From assembly GCA_942493235.1 (NCBI GenBank), contig OW818676.1, positions 4,169,113-4,233,112 on the forward strand: 64,000 nucleotides of DNA, given 5' to 3'. The notes below the pieces were generated by a model that was not told the origin of the DNA, did not search any database, and saw only the letters and a program-made list of their open reading frames with translations. The DNA is from ENR-C587 sp942493235. Its GTDB lineage: Bacteria; Bacteroidota; Ignavibacteria; Kapaibacteriales; UBA2268. Shown here one piece after another: positions 9,337 through 17,906 of this stretch (positions within the stretch are counted from its first letter, which is position 1; every line of letters begins with the position of its first letter). A program made the position numbers and the translations under genes.

Positions 9337-9473
9337 GAATTTAAATCTGTATTAAGAAGTGTGAATAATATAACTTTTTTCGGAATTTATGTAACATTTA
9401 ATCTGAATAAAGTGCTTAACTTTAATTTATTTTTAAACACAAAAATTATGTTATCAATTAGAAAGGGAGAACA

Positions 9474-9938
9474 ATGAAAGGTAACACAAAGTTACTTGAA
9501 GTAATGAATTCGCTATTGGCTGATGAACTTACTGTTATCAACCAATATATGGTACAATCTGAAATGTGTGCAAATTGGGGATATAGCAAACTCCACAAAG
9601 CTATCAGGAAACAGGCAATGGATGAAATGACACATGCCGAATGGCTTATCGAGCGAATCATTTTTTTCGAGGGCTCGCCAACGGTATCCAGTCTTAATCC
9701 GATGAAGATTGGAAAAACTGTTTCGGAAATGATCAGTAATGACGATGAAACTGAACTTAATGTCGTCCGTGAATACAACGATGCAATCAAACTCGCCAGG
9801 GAGGTTGATGATCAAGGCACTGTTGATCTGTTGACCAAAATACTTAAAATGGAAGAATGCCACGTTGATTGGGCAGAAATACAACGTGCTCAAATTGAGC
9901 AAATGGGCTTGGAGAACTATCTGAACAATCAAGTTTAA
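9474..9938 (+). CDS. bfr: Bacterioferritin
   Basis: The 154-residue ferritin-like protein stores iron in a 24-subunit cytoplasmic shell. All ferroxidase ligands are at the positions known for E. coli Bfr: Glu18, Glu51, His54, Glu94, Glu127 and His130, with Tyr25. Met52 (DEMTHAEW), the axial haem ligand, is also present, so it should bind inter-subunit haem. The start follows agaaagggagaaca. It is a single gene, followed by a hairpin at 9971-10009. Confidence 0.95.
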   Translation: MKGNTKLLEVMNSLLADELTVINQYMVQSEMCANWGYSKLHKAIRKQAMDEMTHAEWLIERIIFFEGSPTVSSLNPMKIGKTVSEMISNDDETELNVVREYNDAIKLAREVDDQGTVDLLTKILKMEECHVDWAEIQRAQIEQMGLENYLNNQV

Positions 9939-9970
9939 ACAGGACAAATTAAATCATAGTCTTTTTTATG

Positions 9971-10009
9971 AAAATAATGCCCGGAAACTTTGCTTTAGGG
10001 TATTATTTT
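9971..10009 (+). terminator. Probable terminator after bfr
   Basis: aaaataatgccc (9971-9982) can pair with gggtattatttt (9998-10009) around a 15-base loop, followed by an A/T-rich stretch without a perfect T run. Confidence 0.5.
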
Positions 10010-10056
10010 GAATTTAAAAATTAGTAATTAATTGTAATTTATTAAAGGATAATAAA

Positions 10057-11121
10057 ATGCCAAAATTAGCCGCTATATCGAAAATTGATTTTCCTTATCG
10101 GGTTGATCAACAGGAAGTGAAGCAATATTCAAGGAATTTGTTTGCTCCTTCTTTTCCTCAAATAGATAGAATGATGAGTGCTTTTGACAATACCGAAATT
10201 AAAATCCGGAATTTTTGCAAACCTCTTGATTATTATGCCTCTGTCCATACTTTTCAGGAACAAAATGCCGAATACATCCGTCTCTCTCTTGAGTATTCCG
10301 TGAAAGCGATTGAAGCGTGTATTTCTTCTTCACAAATTAAAAAGGAAGAAATTACCGATATAATATTCATTTCTACTACGGGACTTTCTACCCCGAGCCT
10401 TGATGCACTTATTATTAACAAAATGAGATTGAGCCGGAATATCGGTCGAATGGCGATTTTCGGGTTGGGTTGTGCCGGTGGTGTTTCCGGCTATTCAAAA
10501 GCGAACATTCTGGCAAAAGAAAATCCAGATGCTATAGTATTGTTAGTAGCTGTAGAGTTATGTTCGTTGACTTTTCTGCGAAATGATTTCAGCAAAAGCA
10601 ACTTCATTGGGTCAAGTTTATTTGCCGATGGAGTTGCAGCCTGCATCATTACCGGAGATAATCATAGCAATAAAACAAAGAACAAAATATCCTTTCTTTC
10701 CACACAAAGTAAATTGTATTATGATACTCTCGATGTAATGGGTTGGGAATTTCTTAATACCGGATTTAAAGTTTTGTTTTCGCACGACATTCCAACCATA
10801 ATATCAGAAAATATTCGTGAAGATATCACTTCATTTTTAAATAAACACCAATTGAAGATTTCCGACATCACGAATTTCATTTTTCATCCCGGAGGCAAGA
10901 AAATATTAACTGCATACGAAGAAGCGTTGCAAGTAGAAGGAGATTTCCTGAAAAATACAAGAGAGGTTATGAACGAAAATGGTAATATGTCCAGTACTAC
11001 TGTTCTTTATGTATTGGAAAGATTCTTTACGCAAAATTATAAAAACGGTTACGGATTGATGGTCTCGATGGGTCCGGGTTTCTCGTGTGAAATGGTTTTA
11101 CTGCAAATGGATAAAGATTAA
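10057..11121 (+). CDS. Type III polyketide synthase (chalcone/stilbene synthase family)
   Basis: The 354-residue thiolase-fold enzyme has the Cys-His-Asn triad of type III PKSs: Cys139 in FGLGCAGGVSGY, His277 in FIFHPGGKK, and Asn310 in ENGNMSSTTVLYVL, plus the C-terminal MGPGFSCEM signature. It would extend an acyl-CoA starter with malonyl-CoA to give alkylpyrones or alkylresorcinols; the starter cannot be read from sequence. Its stop abuts the ATG of an ICMT-like methyltransferase, the same pairing as bpsA-bpsB (ypbQ) in Bacillus, where the methylase modifies the pyrone. The start follows aaaggataataaa. Confidence 0.92.
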   Translation: MPKLAAISKIDFPYRVDQQEVKQYSRNLFAPSFPQIDRMMSAFDNTEIKIRNFCKPLDYYASVHTFQEQNAEYIRLSLEYSVKAIEACISSSQIKKEEITDIIFISTTGLSTPSLDALIINKMRLSRNIGRMAIFGLGCAGGVSGYSKANILAKENPDAIVLLVAVELCSLTFLRNDFSKSNFIGSSLFADGVAACIITGDNHSNKTKNKISFLSTQSKLYYDTLDVMGWEFLNTGFKVLFSHDIPTIISENIREDITSFLNKHQLKISDITNFIFHPGGKKILTAYEEALQVEGDFLKNTREVMNENGNMSSTTVLYVLERFFTQNYKNGYGLMVSMGPGFSCEMVLLQMDKD

Positions 11122-11622
11122 ATGATATTTATAATTTTCATATTGTTTGTTATTCTTTTTAGAATAGGCGAATTGCTCCATTCAAAAAGGAACGAGATTT
11201 GGTTAATACAAAATGGTGCAAAAGAGTATGGGCATGAGCATTATTTATTTATTGTCGCACTTCACGTTTCATTTTTTATAGCGATGATATCCGAATATTG
11301 CATACAACAAACAGCATCATTTAGCCTATATTTTCTCATTTTATATTTTGTTCTTATAGCTTTTAAAATATGGATTGTATTATCATTAGGTAAATTCTGG
11401 AACACTAAAATTTATCACATTTCGGGGTTGCCTTTACAGAAAAAAGGATTATACAAGTACATTCAACATCCAAATTATATAGTTGTAGTTGCCGAAATAG
11501 CAATTATTCCATTGGTATTTCATTTGTATTATACGGCAATTATTTTTTCGATACTGAATGCTATTATGTTGTTTGTAAGAATAACTACTGAAAATAAAGT
11601 TTTGAAAATGGATCAACAATAG
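11122..11622 (+). CDS. ICMT-like (isoprenylcysteine carboxyl methyltransferase family) membrane methyltransferase
   Basis: The 166-residue polytopic membrane protein has about four to five helices. Its family signature is GLYKYIQHPNYIVVVAEI, and an acidic/Asn segment (RITTENKVL) lies near the C-terminus, as in PF04140. Adjacent type III PKS genes in other bacteria carry such enzymes to O-methylate alkylpyrones, and this is the likely role here by context. The ATG directly follows the PKS stop codon, so the two are one translational unit. Confidence 0.85.
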   Translation: MIFIIFILFVILFRIGELLHSKRNEIWLIQNGAKEYGHEHYLFIVALHVSFFIAMISEYCIQQTASFSLYFLILYFVLIAFKIWIVLSLGKFWNTKIYHISGLPLQKKGLYKYIQHPNYIVVVAEIAIIPLVFHLYYTAIIFSILNAIMLFVRITTENKVLKMDQQ

Positions 11623-11689
11623 TAATAATAAAAACAGTTTAAGGATTAAATCAATGGAAATATTACGAGTCACCACCAAAAATTGGGGA

Positions 11690-12087
11690 TTATGCAAAAA
11701 GTTTGGAGAGCCTAAAGAGAAAGAACTTGTTGTCAATAACCCCTCTTAAGTTAGCTCTAAATAGCTTAATTTTAGCATTAAATGATTCAGCATTGGCATT
11801 AGTACTACGGTTAAGAAGTTCAGTATATTCTCAAAGTTGTGTTTTAAAGTGTTTGTAGCGGTATTAAACTCTTTAATATTCAGCATTTCTGTATTTATAA
11901 ACCATTGCTTCATTTTAGTCTCAGCGTGATATCTGCTTTGGTTTTCATATATATTTCTAAACTCTAAAATGTGGTTATAAGCTTTTTCTATGACAGGGTA
12001 TCGTTTGAACAAAATATTAGCTCTCTGGGATTGAGATAAAGTCCATTGATATGGCTTTTTATAAAGCAATAATCTACAACAGCTAAC
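11690..12087 (-). pseudogene. Frameshifted C-terminal remnant of an ISL3/ISAon1-like transposase
   Basis: Minus-strand reading gives YQWTLSQSQRANILFKRYP and an open stretch to about 11830, followed by a change of frame. The conserved end then reads NRSTNANAESFNAKIKLFR and continues FFLFRLSKLFA to a stop at 11690-11692. This is the C-terminal third of the transposases annotated in Bacteroidota as ISAon1 family (ISL3-like). The N-terminal two thirds are missing and the frame is broken near 11830, so it is a dead fragment. Its 5' side joins an R2 repeat fragment and the inverted 32-bp repeat. Confidence 0.8.
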
Positions 12088-12110
12088 GCTGTTCTAAGAA
12101 AGATTTCTTT

Positions 12111-12142
12111 ATTTGCTTACCCACACATAATAGCGAATGACC
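12111..12142. repeat. Inverted copy of the 32-bp sequence at 6977-7008
   Basis: atttgcttacccacacataa tagcgaatgacc is the reverse complement of 6977-7008 with one substitution. The two copies bracket the UPF0173, IS5, bfr and PKS genes. Confidence 0.75.
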
Positions 12143-12227
12143 ATTTTTTTACACTAAAAACAGCAAAGAATTTTTTTAATTTCCTGCTTATAGTAATATG
12201 AAGAAATTAAAGAACTTTAAAACAGAT

Positions 12228-12605
12228 TTATACTTTCACATTTTTAGAGATGTAATAACCGACAAATACTAAAGCTATTCCCAGTATATTACTAATAGCA
12301 ATATTTGCTCCGGCTTTAACATATTCTTCGGCTTTCAAATACTGAAGAGTTTCAAGTGAAAATGTAGAGAATGTAGTAAAGCAACCAAGAAACCCGGTAG
12401 TAGCAAAGCCTTTATATTTATCAGGCAAATCGAAGGTTTCCATAACACCCCAAATCAATCCAATCAAAAATGAACCGATTAGATTAATAACAATTGTTCC
12501 ATATTTAAAATCATGAGAAATCATGGAATTAATAAACCCTGCAAGAAAGAATCTGCTCAGCACTCCGAGCACCCCACCGATAACAATATATAATAAATTT
12601 TGCAT
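12228..12605 (-). CDS. crcB: Fluoride ion channel CrcB/Fluc
   Basis: The 125-residue protein has four transmembrane helices. Fluc family motifs are GGVLGVLSRFFLAGF, the pore Asn segment GTIVINLIGSFLIG, and GFLGCFTTFSTFSLET with the Phe-box and the Na-binding TTFS turn. Fluc channels work as antiparallel dimers to expel fluoride. I looked for a fluoride riboswitch upstream and saw none. It is divergently transcribed from the MauE-like gene across a 112-bp gap. Confidence 0.94.
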   Translation of the reverse strand: MQNLLYIVIGGVLGVLSRFFLAGFINSMISHDFKYGTIVINLIGSFLIGLIWGVMETFDLPDKYKGFATTGFLGCFTTFSTFSLETLQYLKAEEYVKAGANIAISNILGIALVFVGYYISKNVKV

Positions 12606-12717
12606 GTATTTCCGATTCGATGAAACTTTTTCTTTTTTTAAAACACAAATTTAAGTAATTTAGTTGGTTAAATAATTAACAATATGATTATAAATAAAAA
12701 ATTGATTAGATACTATT

Positions 12718-13164
12718 ATGATGGAAAAAGTTTTAAAGTCAGAAATACTTAAAATTAGCTCAAGAATGGTCTTGAGTATAATATTCATCTTCTTTGCAAT
12801 TGACAAAATAGCCGACCCTGTTCAATTTGCCAAAGAGATAAATAATTACAAAATACTGCCGGACTACCTGATTAATATATCGGCAATAATTCTACCTTGG
12901 ATTGAATTGTTTGTCGGCTTTTTGATTTTCATTGGCTCTAAAATCAAATCGGCATCCATTATTACAGCAGCGATGCTCATAGTGTTCATAATTGCTGTTT
13001 CAATCGCTATGGCAAAGGGGCTCAATATTAATTGCGGTTGTTCCGGCTCTTTAGCTCAAAAAGTTGGCTGGGCGAAAATAATTGAAAATATTAGTTTAAT
13101 AATACTTTGTATTTATTTGTATGTATTTCCAGATTCAAGATTCTCTATCATGAAAAACGCATAA
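12718..13164 (+). CDS. MauE/DoxX-family redox-associated membrane protein
   Basis: The 148-residue protein has four predicted transmembrane segments. It carries the MauE/DoxX signature: an early FAIDKIADPVQFAKEI segment, LPWIELFVGFLIF, and a conserved cysteine pair in NINCGCSGS. Family members serve disulfide or quinone-linked redox chemistry, for example methylamine dehydrogenase maturation by MauE. The specific partner here is unknown because no dehydrogenase is adjacent. Two tandem ATGs are available and the first is used. Confidence 0.75.
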   Translation: MMEKVLKSEILKISSRMVLSIIFIFFAIDKIADPVQFAKEINNYKILPDYLINISAIILPWIELFVGFLIFIGSKIKSASIITAAMLIVFIIAVSIAMAKGLNINCGCSGSLAQKVGWAKIIENISLIILCIYLYVFPDSRFSIMKNA

Positions 13165-13381
13165 AGCAAAACGAGACTTTTGCAAATATACGCAATTTCT
13201 ATTTCACTTTCATTTCTTCCAAATGCTTTAGAGTTGTAACCGTGGGATTGGAGTTTGGGGATTGTAACATGTGATAGTTAACCGGATTCATGGAGGTGTG
13301 AATTTGAAATAGAAAAAGTATCAATCACCCCCAAGCGATTTTAAGTATGTAAAAATACTGAAATGGAATAAATAAGAAATA

Positions 13382-13414
13382 AAAAGCAATGTAAGAATAT
13401 CCTACATTGCTTTT
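13382..13414. terminator. Bidirectional terminator hairpin
   Basis: aaaagcaatgta (13382-13393) pairs perfectly with tacattgctttt (13403-13414) around a nine-base loop, with A/T runs on both sides. It separates the convergent MauE-like and cyclophilin genes. The remaining ~220 bases of this gap hold nothing I can identify. Confidence 0.8.
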
Positions 13415-13449
13415 ATTATAATAATCTATATGCGAAATCAATCGAATGA

Positions 13450-14049
13450 TTATAATTTTACTATTTTCATCTCAATTTTTTCTAAAGGATTATCATTAGC
13501 GTCTCTTGGGGAAGAAACGATTTTATCGGCAATTTCCATACCTGTAACTACTTCGCCGTAAATTGAATATTTGCCATCTAAAAATGTAGCATCAGCCACA
13601 CAGATAAAGAATTGCGAAGATGCACTGTTTGGGTCATTTGAGCGAGCAGCTGAAATCATACCGCGTTTATGGCTCATTGTAGCACTAAATTCCGCCGGTA
13701 CGCGAGTCTGGTTAGGATTACCAAAGCCCCAAGTAGATTTATCGCCTTTTACAGAATTCGGGTCGCCACCTTGAATCATAAACCCCGGAATTACTCTATG
13801 AAAGGCAGTTCCATCATAAGCTTTGGCAGCTACTAAACTATCAAAATTGTGAGTGTGCTTAGGAGCAATTTCAGCATAAAGCATAATTACGATTTTACCT
13901 AATTCTTTACCACTTTGGGTAACAGTTATTTCGTATTGTGGATTTTCCATTTTTGATTTTCCTTCTTTTTTGTTTGAGCCGTCTTGAGCATAAGTTGATA
14001 ATACACTTAGCATTAAAACAGCAGTAAATAATGCAATTAATTTTTTCAT
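13450..14049 (-). CDS. Exported cyclophilin-type peptidyl-prolyl cis-trans isomerase
   Basis: The 199-residue protein has a signal peptide (residues 1-21, ending TYAQ), a short charged linker, and a complete cyclophilin domain. Catalytic-site motifs are FHRVIPGFMIQGGDP (with the active Arg), SSQFFICVADATFLDGKYSIYG and GMISAARSNDPNSASSQFF. It catalyses proline isomerisation of exported proteins in the periplasm. It lies 49 bases downstream of the subtilase and may be part of the same transcript, which would suit a folding helper for secreted proteins. Confidence 0.92.
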   Translation of the reverse strand: MKKLIALFTAVLMLSVLSTYAQDGSNKKEGKSKMENPQYEITVTQSGKELGKIVIMLYAEIAPKHTHNFDSLVAAKAYDGTAFHRVIPGFMIQGGDPNSVKGDKSTWGFGNPNQTRVPAEFSATMSHKRGMISAARSNDPNSASSQFFICVADATFLDGKYSIYGEVVTGMEIADKIVSSPRDANDNPLEKIEMKIVKL

Positions 14050-14098
14050 TTAGATATTTCCTTTTTTTATTTTATAAAACTATTTTATATTTTTTTTA

Positions 14099-17000
14099 TT
14101 ATTTTATAACAGTTACGCTTTTATTTTCAATTTTGTTATCAGAGTATTTAATTCTTAATATATAAGTACCGCTAACAAAGTCTTTGGCATCAAGTACATA
14201 ATCAGAAATAATATCGCCGTTTAAATTCTTAATGCAAACGCTATTACCTGATAAATCAATTAATTCTAAACTTTTCGGTGTAGAGCTATTTAAGAATTTG
14301 ACATATATCATATCAGAGCTTGGATTAGGAGAGATAATCGAATTACTAATCACTCTATCGATTATTCCCAAACCATCTTCGGCTATAGCCTTTATATTTA
14401 ATAATATAGGAGTAATTTCTCCGCTATTGTAAATTTTTAAAACCGCCGATTTATCGCCTTTAGTTTTTGGGTAGTAGTTCAATTCAATTTCGGTAGTTTC
14501 TCCTACACTAATTACTTTATCAAATTCATTATTTAAAACAAATTCATTCGTTGCTGTATTAGCTCCTGGAGAAATTTCAGAACCGCTAACAGAAATATCG
14601 ACTATACCCATATTCTTAATTTTAATATAAGCAGTATTTGTATCATTTACTTTTGCTGTGCCGAAGTCGTGCTCATCTCCGTCTATAAATGCTATTGTGT
14701 TTGAAGGCAGAGCTTCTTTGGCATAAGCGTTTAAAGTAATTATAAGCTCAGGCTCAATAGCATTGCTTCTTATTTTCAAATATGCAGTTTTTTTACCGAC
14801 TGTTTTCGGTGAAAATTTAAATCTGAGTAAAATTGTTTCCATTGGTTCTATAGAACTAATATCAGCCGTAACTAAACTGAATTCATTAGCATTAGTATTT
14901 TCTCCGGGTTCGATTATTATCACGTCAATATCTGTGCTGATATTACCAATATTTTTAATTTTAATTGTTTTTGTTTTATTTTTAAATACCTCGGCTGTAT
15001 CGCATTGTACTAAGTTACCATCTAAAGAGATTAGCTCACGCGTTCCGTTTAGTATATCGTATTTAAAGTTAAGTCTTCCGAATGTAGTACCGGCATCAAA
15101 AACTATTGCGGTATTAGGATTATATGAGTAAGCAGCTCCGATTTTAATTCCGCTTTTTCGTTTTGTTAAAATAGGTTTCCAGCTTATTCCTTTGTCAGAA
15201 GTAACTACCACACTACCATTTTTTAATAGCATATAGAAATCAGCTGAATTATATACATTAAAAACAGACAATACATCATAGCCGAGAGTAGTTAAATTAA
15301 TATTTGTCGGAGTCCAGTTCGCTCCGCCATCATCTGTAAAAGCAAGAAATGAATTAGCTCCGCTTTGCTTATTAAAGACCGCCATACCATTGAGTGCTGT
15401 ACTAAATACTATATAATGAATTTCCAAAGCACCGCTAATAGTTGAGGTTGACCAGCTTGCTCCTTTGTTATTAGTATAGACTACTCTGCCCTTTGTAGTT
15501 CCAAAAGCTCCTTTATCTTCATACCAGCAACTTGAAGTATTAATACTTGTTTCTGCGGCTAAAGAGACAATCGGATTGCTGATTGACTCCCAAGTAGTTC
15601 CAGCATCAATGGTACGTACTATTCCCCAAGTACCGTTTTTAGGATCACCAATTACTACCCCGATACTGTTTTCAAAAAAATGTATATCATTAATAAATGT
15701 AGTAAATGAACTCAGATCTTTTTCTGTCCAAGACTCGCCTGTATTTTCGGTATAATAGACCTTTTTCTCGTAATTACTGCTTGATGCTAAATATGCGGAA
15801 CTCGCACTAAATGCATGTACAGCTGTAATCGGGCTACTTGACACTTCATTATAGAAAATATAATTATTTGCAGTTTGCTTCAAAAAGCCACCGCTATAAT
15901 TATAACCATTACCAAATAAAGGACCATAGCCAACATACCAGCACACATCCTTACTCGGTGCATAAGCATCATAGAATTCTGGCAAATAAGAAGAAGGTAG
16001 TTCATAGTCAATTGTATAAGTATTTTTATTATTTGAAATATTGACCGGTATTGCTATCATCTCATAGTCTAAATAATTATCAGCTTCATAATAAACTACT
16101 AATTTCATGTAACCAGAAAACCAAGGATTATCTGCTGTCAATGCAATAGTCGGGGTAATAGTCTTATTTGTTAATGAATCAAAATTTTCTAATGTAAAGC
16201 TATTGTTAGTAATCACAAAACCTTTATCCGGTGAAGATATAGTAACAATGCAATTATTAGCAGGGGCAAGATAGTTTTTCAATGTGATTTTGTAAGGTCT
16301 CGCTGTATTATCTATTAATTCAGATGCTAAACCATCAGTAAACTCAGATTTAACTATACCAATGCCGGGTACTTGTTTGCTTTGGTCATCAGAATTATAT
16401 GTTACCGCTTGGTATGCATCAGCTATACCAAAGAATAGCTCGCTACCGTTAGTTTCTTGAATATTTTTATTGGCAGTACTTCTAATCTGATGATAAACTT
16501 GCTGAGGAGACCATTCGGGATGAATTGTCTTAACTAACGCAGCTATTCCGGCAATATAAGGTGAAGAAAATGATGTCCCGTCCGTAGTAGTATATTGATT
16601 ACTTGCATCAGTAGTATAAATTCGAGAACCGGGAGCAAATACCCCTACCGAATAGCCATAATTTGTAAAATCAGACGCTGATTTTGCTGAAGTTACAGAG
16701 CCAATACTAAAAGCATTGCTAAAGTTAGCAGGATAAAACTTAGTATCATCGGTATTTGAGTAATCATTACCTGATGAAACTATCAGGCAGGCTCCCTTTG
16801 ATGCAGCATAATTAATTACAGCTTCTTCAGAAGCACTATATCCCTGACCGCCCCAAGAACAGTTAATTACCTGTGCCCCAAGTTTAGCAGCATAAGTAAT
16901 GCCTGCATATCCGTTATAAATCCCGGAAACACCGGATATTGATGAACCGCATTTTATAGGGATAATTTTACAGTTAAAACCAATACCCGCAACGCCCATA

Positions 17001-17881
17001 TTGTTGTCCGTGGTCGCACTTGCACATCCTGCTACAGAAGTACCATGAGTATTAACTAAATTCGTTGGGTCGTTATCTTCACGAAAATTACCACTATTTA
17101 TATCTGAGATACTGCTTGTAGCACAGAAATCCCAACCGTGAACATCATCAATTTTTCCGTTTTTATCATCATCGACTCCGTTGCCGGCAATTTCGTTTGG
17201 ATTAGTCCAGATATTTGCGGCTAAGTCTTTGTGATTAATGTCAACTCCTGAGTCAACAATTGCAATTTTAACTGTATCGCTACCTTTAGTAACGCCCCAA
17301 GCTTTAAACATATTTAAGATAGTTAAACCATATTGCAAATTTACATTTGAATCATTCGGAGTAAAGTCGTGCTGCTCCCTTATATAAACAGGGCAAGCAA
17401 ATTCAACATCAGGATTGCTCATCAGCTCTGAGCAAATGTTATATGGGTCATCTTGAGAGTCATATCTGACTTCATAAATTCTATCTATACCAAATGTATT
17501 AGCTTGATTATCGGAAATAATTAATTCCGAAGGTATAAATTTCTTTATGCTTGTTGCTTTAATTGAATTAAGAGCATTATTCAAATAATTTATTCCGTTA
17601 AATCGTGCTCCGCTGACTATCGAAGTAATTGCTTTAGTTTTAATATGAATCACACCTTTAACAATGTACTTATCTTCGATACGATCGATAGTTCTAATAC
17701 TAAAATTTCCATCTCCATTAGTGCCGGGAACTAATACGGTATATTGCTCTACATTACCGTCAGAATTATGTTTAATAACTGATTTAAATTTGCTTGGATT
17801 TTCAAACGGAGCTGCATATAGCCCCATACTAAAAAGACCTAACAAAGCAATCATGAAAATAGCTTTGTAGAATTTACTCAT
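14099..17881 (-). CDS. Large secreted subtilisin-like (S8) protease with T9SS sorting domain
   Basis: The 1260-residue protein has a signal peptide (1-23), an N-terminal prodomain-like region, and an S8 catalytic domain with Asp210 (IAIVDSGVDINH), His279 (NTHGTSVAG), oxyanion Asn372 (SSGND) and Ser437 (DGTSFSSPYIAG). There follows a beta-propeller-like BNR/sorting-type region (GESWTEKDL, GTTWESIS, GISWKPIL). Two choice-of-anchor D / ASPM-SPD-2 type repeats come next (DFGTAKVNDTNTAYIKIKN). A type A T9SS domain (ISPNPSSDMIYVKFL to the end) completes it. It is expected to be a surface or extracellular protease. It follows a DUF4397 lipoprotein gene by 25 bases. Confidence 0.93.
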   Translation of the reverse strand: MSKFYKAIFMIALLGLFSMGLYAAPFENPSKFKSVIKHNSDGNVEQYTVLVPGTNGDGNFSIRTIDRIEDKYIVKGVIHIKTKAITSIVSGARFNGINYLNNALNSIKATSIKKFIPSELIISDNQANTFGIDRIYEVRYDSQDDPYNICSELMSNPDVEFACPVYIREQHDFTPNDSNVNLQYGLTILNMFKAWGVTKGSDTVKIAIVDSGVDINHKDLAANIWTNPNEIAGNGVDDDKNGKIDDVHGWDFCATSSISDINSGNFREDNDPTNLVNTHGTSVAGCASATTDNNMGVAGIGFNCKIIPIKCGSSISGVSGIYNGYAGITYAAKLGAQVINCSWGGQGYSASEEAVINYAASKGACLIVSSGNDYSNTDDTKFYPANFSNAFSIGSVTSAKSASDFTNYGYSVGVFAPGSRIYTTDASNQYTTTDGTSFSSPYIAGIAALVKTIHPEWSPQQVYHQIRSTANKNIQETNGSELFFGIADAYQAVTYNSDDQSKQVPGIGIVKSEFTDGLASELIDNTARPYKITLKNYLAPANNCIVTISSPDKGFVITNNSFTLENFDSLTNKTITPTIALTADNPWFSGYMKLVVYYEADNYLDYEMIAIPVNISNNKNTYTIDYELPSSYLPEFYDAYAPSKDVCWYVGYGPLFGNGYNYSGGFLKQTANNYIFYNEVSSSPITAVHAFSASSAYLASSSNYEKKVYYTENTGESWTEKDLSSFTTFINDIHFFENSIGVVIGDPKNGTWGIVRTIDAGTTWESISNPIVSLAAETSINTSSCWYEDKGAFGTTKGRVVYTNNKGASWSTSTISGALEIHYIVFSTALNGMAVFNKQSGANSFLAFTDDGGANWTPTNINLTTLGYDVLSVFNVYNSADFYMLLKNGSVVVTSDKGISWKPILTKRKSGIKIGAAYSYNPNTAIVFDAGTTFGRLNFKYDILNGTRELISLDGNLVQCDTAEVFKNKTKTIKIKNIGNISTDIDVIIIEPGENTNANEFSLVTADISSIEPMETILLRFKFSPKTVGKKTAYLKIRSNAIEPELIITLNAYAKEALPSNTIAFIDGDEHDFGTAKVNDTNTAYIKIKNMGIVDISVSGSEISPGANTATNEFVLNNEFDKVISVGETTEIELNYYPKTKGDKSAVLKIYNSGEITPILLNIKAIAEDGLGIIDRVISNSIISPNPSSDMIYVKFLNSSTPKSLELIDLSGNSVCIKNLNGDIISDYVLDAKDFVSGTYILRIKYSDNKIENKSVTVIK

Positions 17882-17906
17882 TTATTCCCTCCATTTATCA
17901 TAATAA

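Noticed and set aside
9283..9477. 64-codon plus-strand frame ending at bfr
   Set aside because: It crosses the right end of the IS5 element and the bfr promoter region, with no recognisable protein features.
12606..12717. Fluoride riboswitch upstream of crcB
   Set aside because: The short gap shows none of the conserved crcB-motif sequence or pseudoknot pairs.
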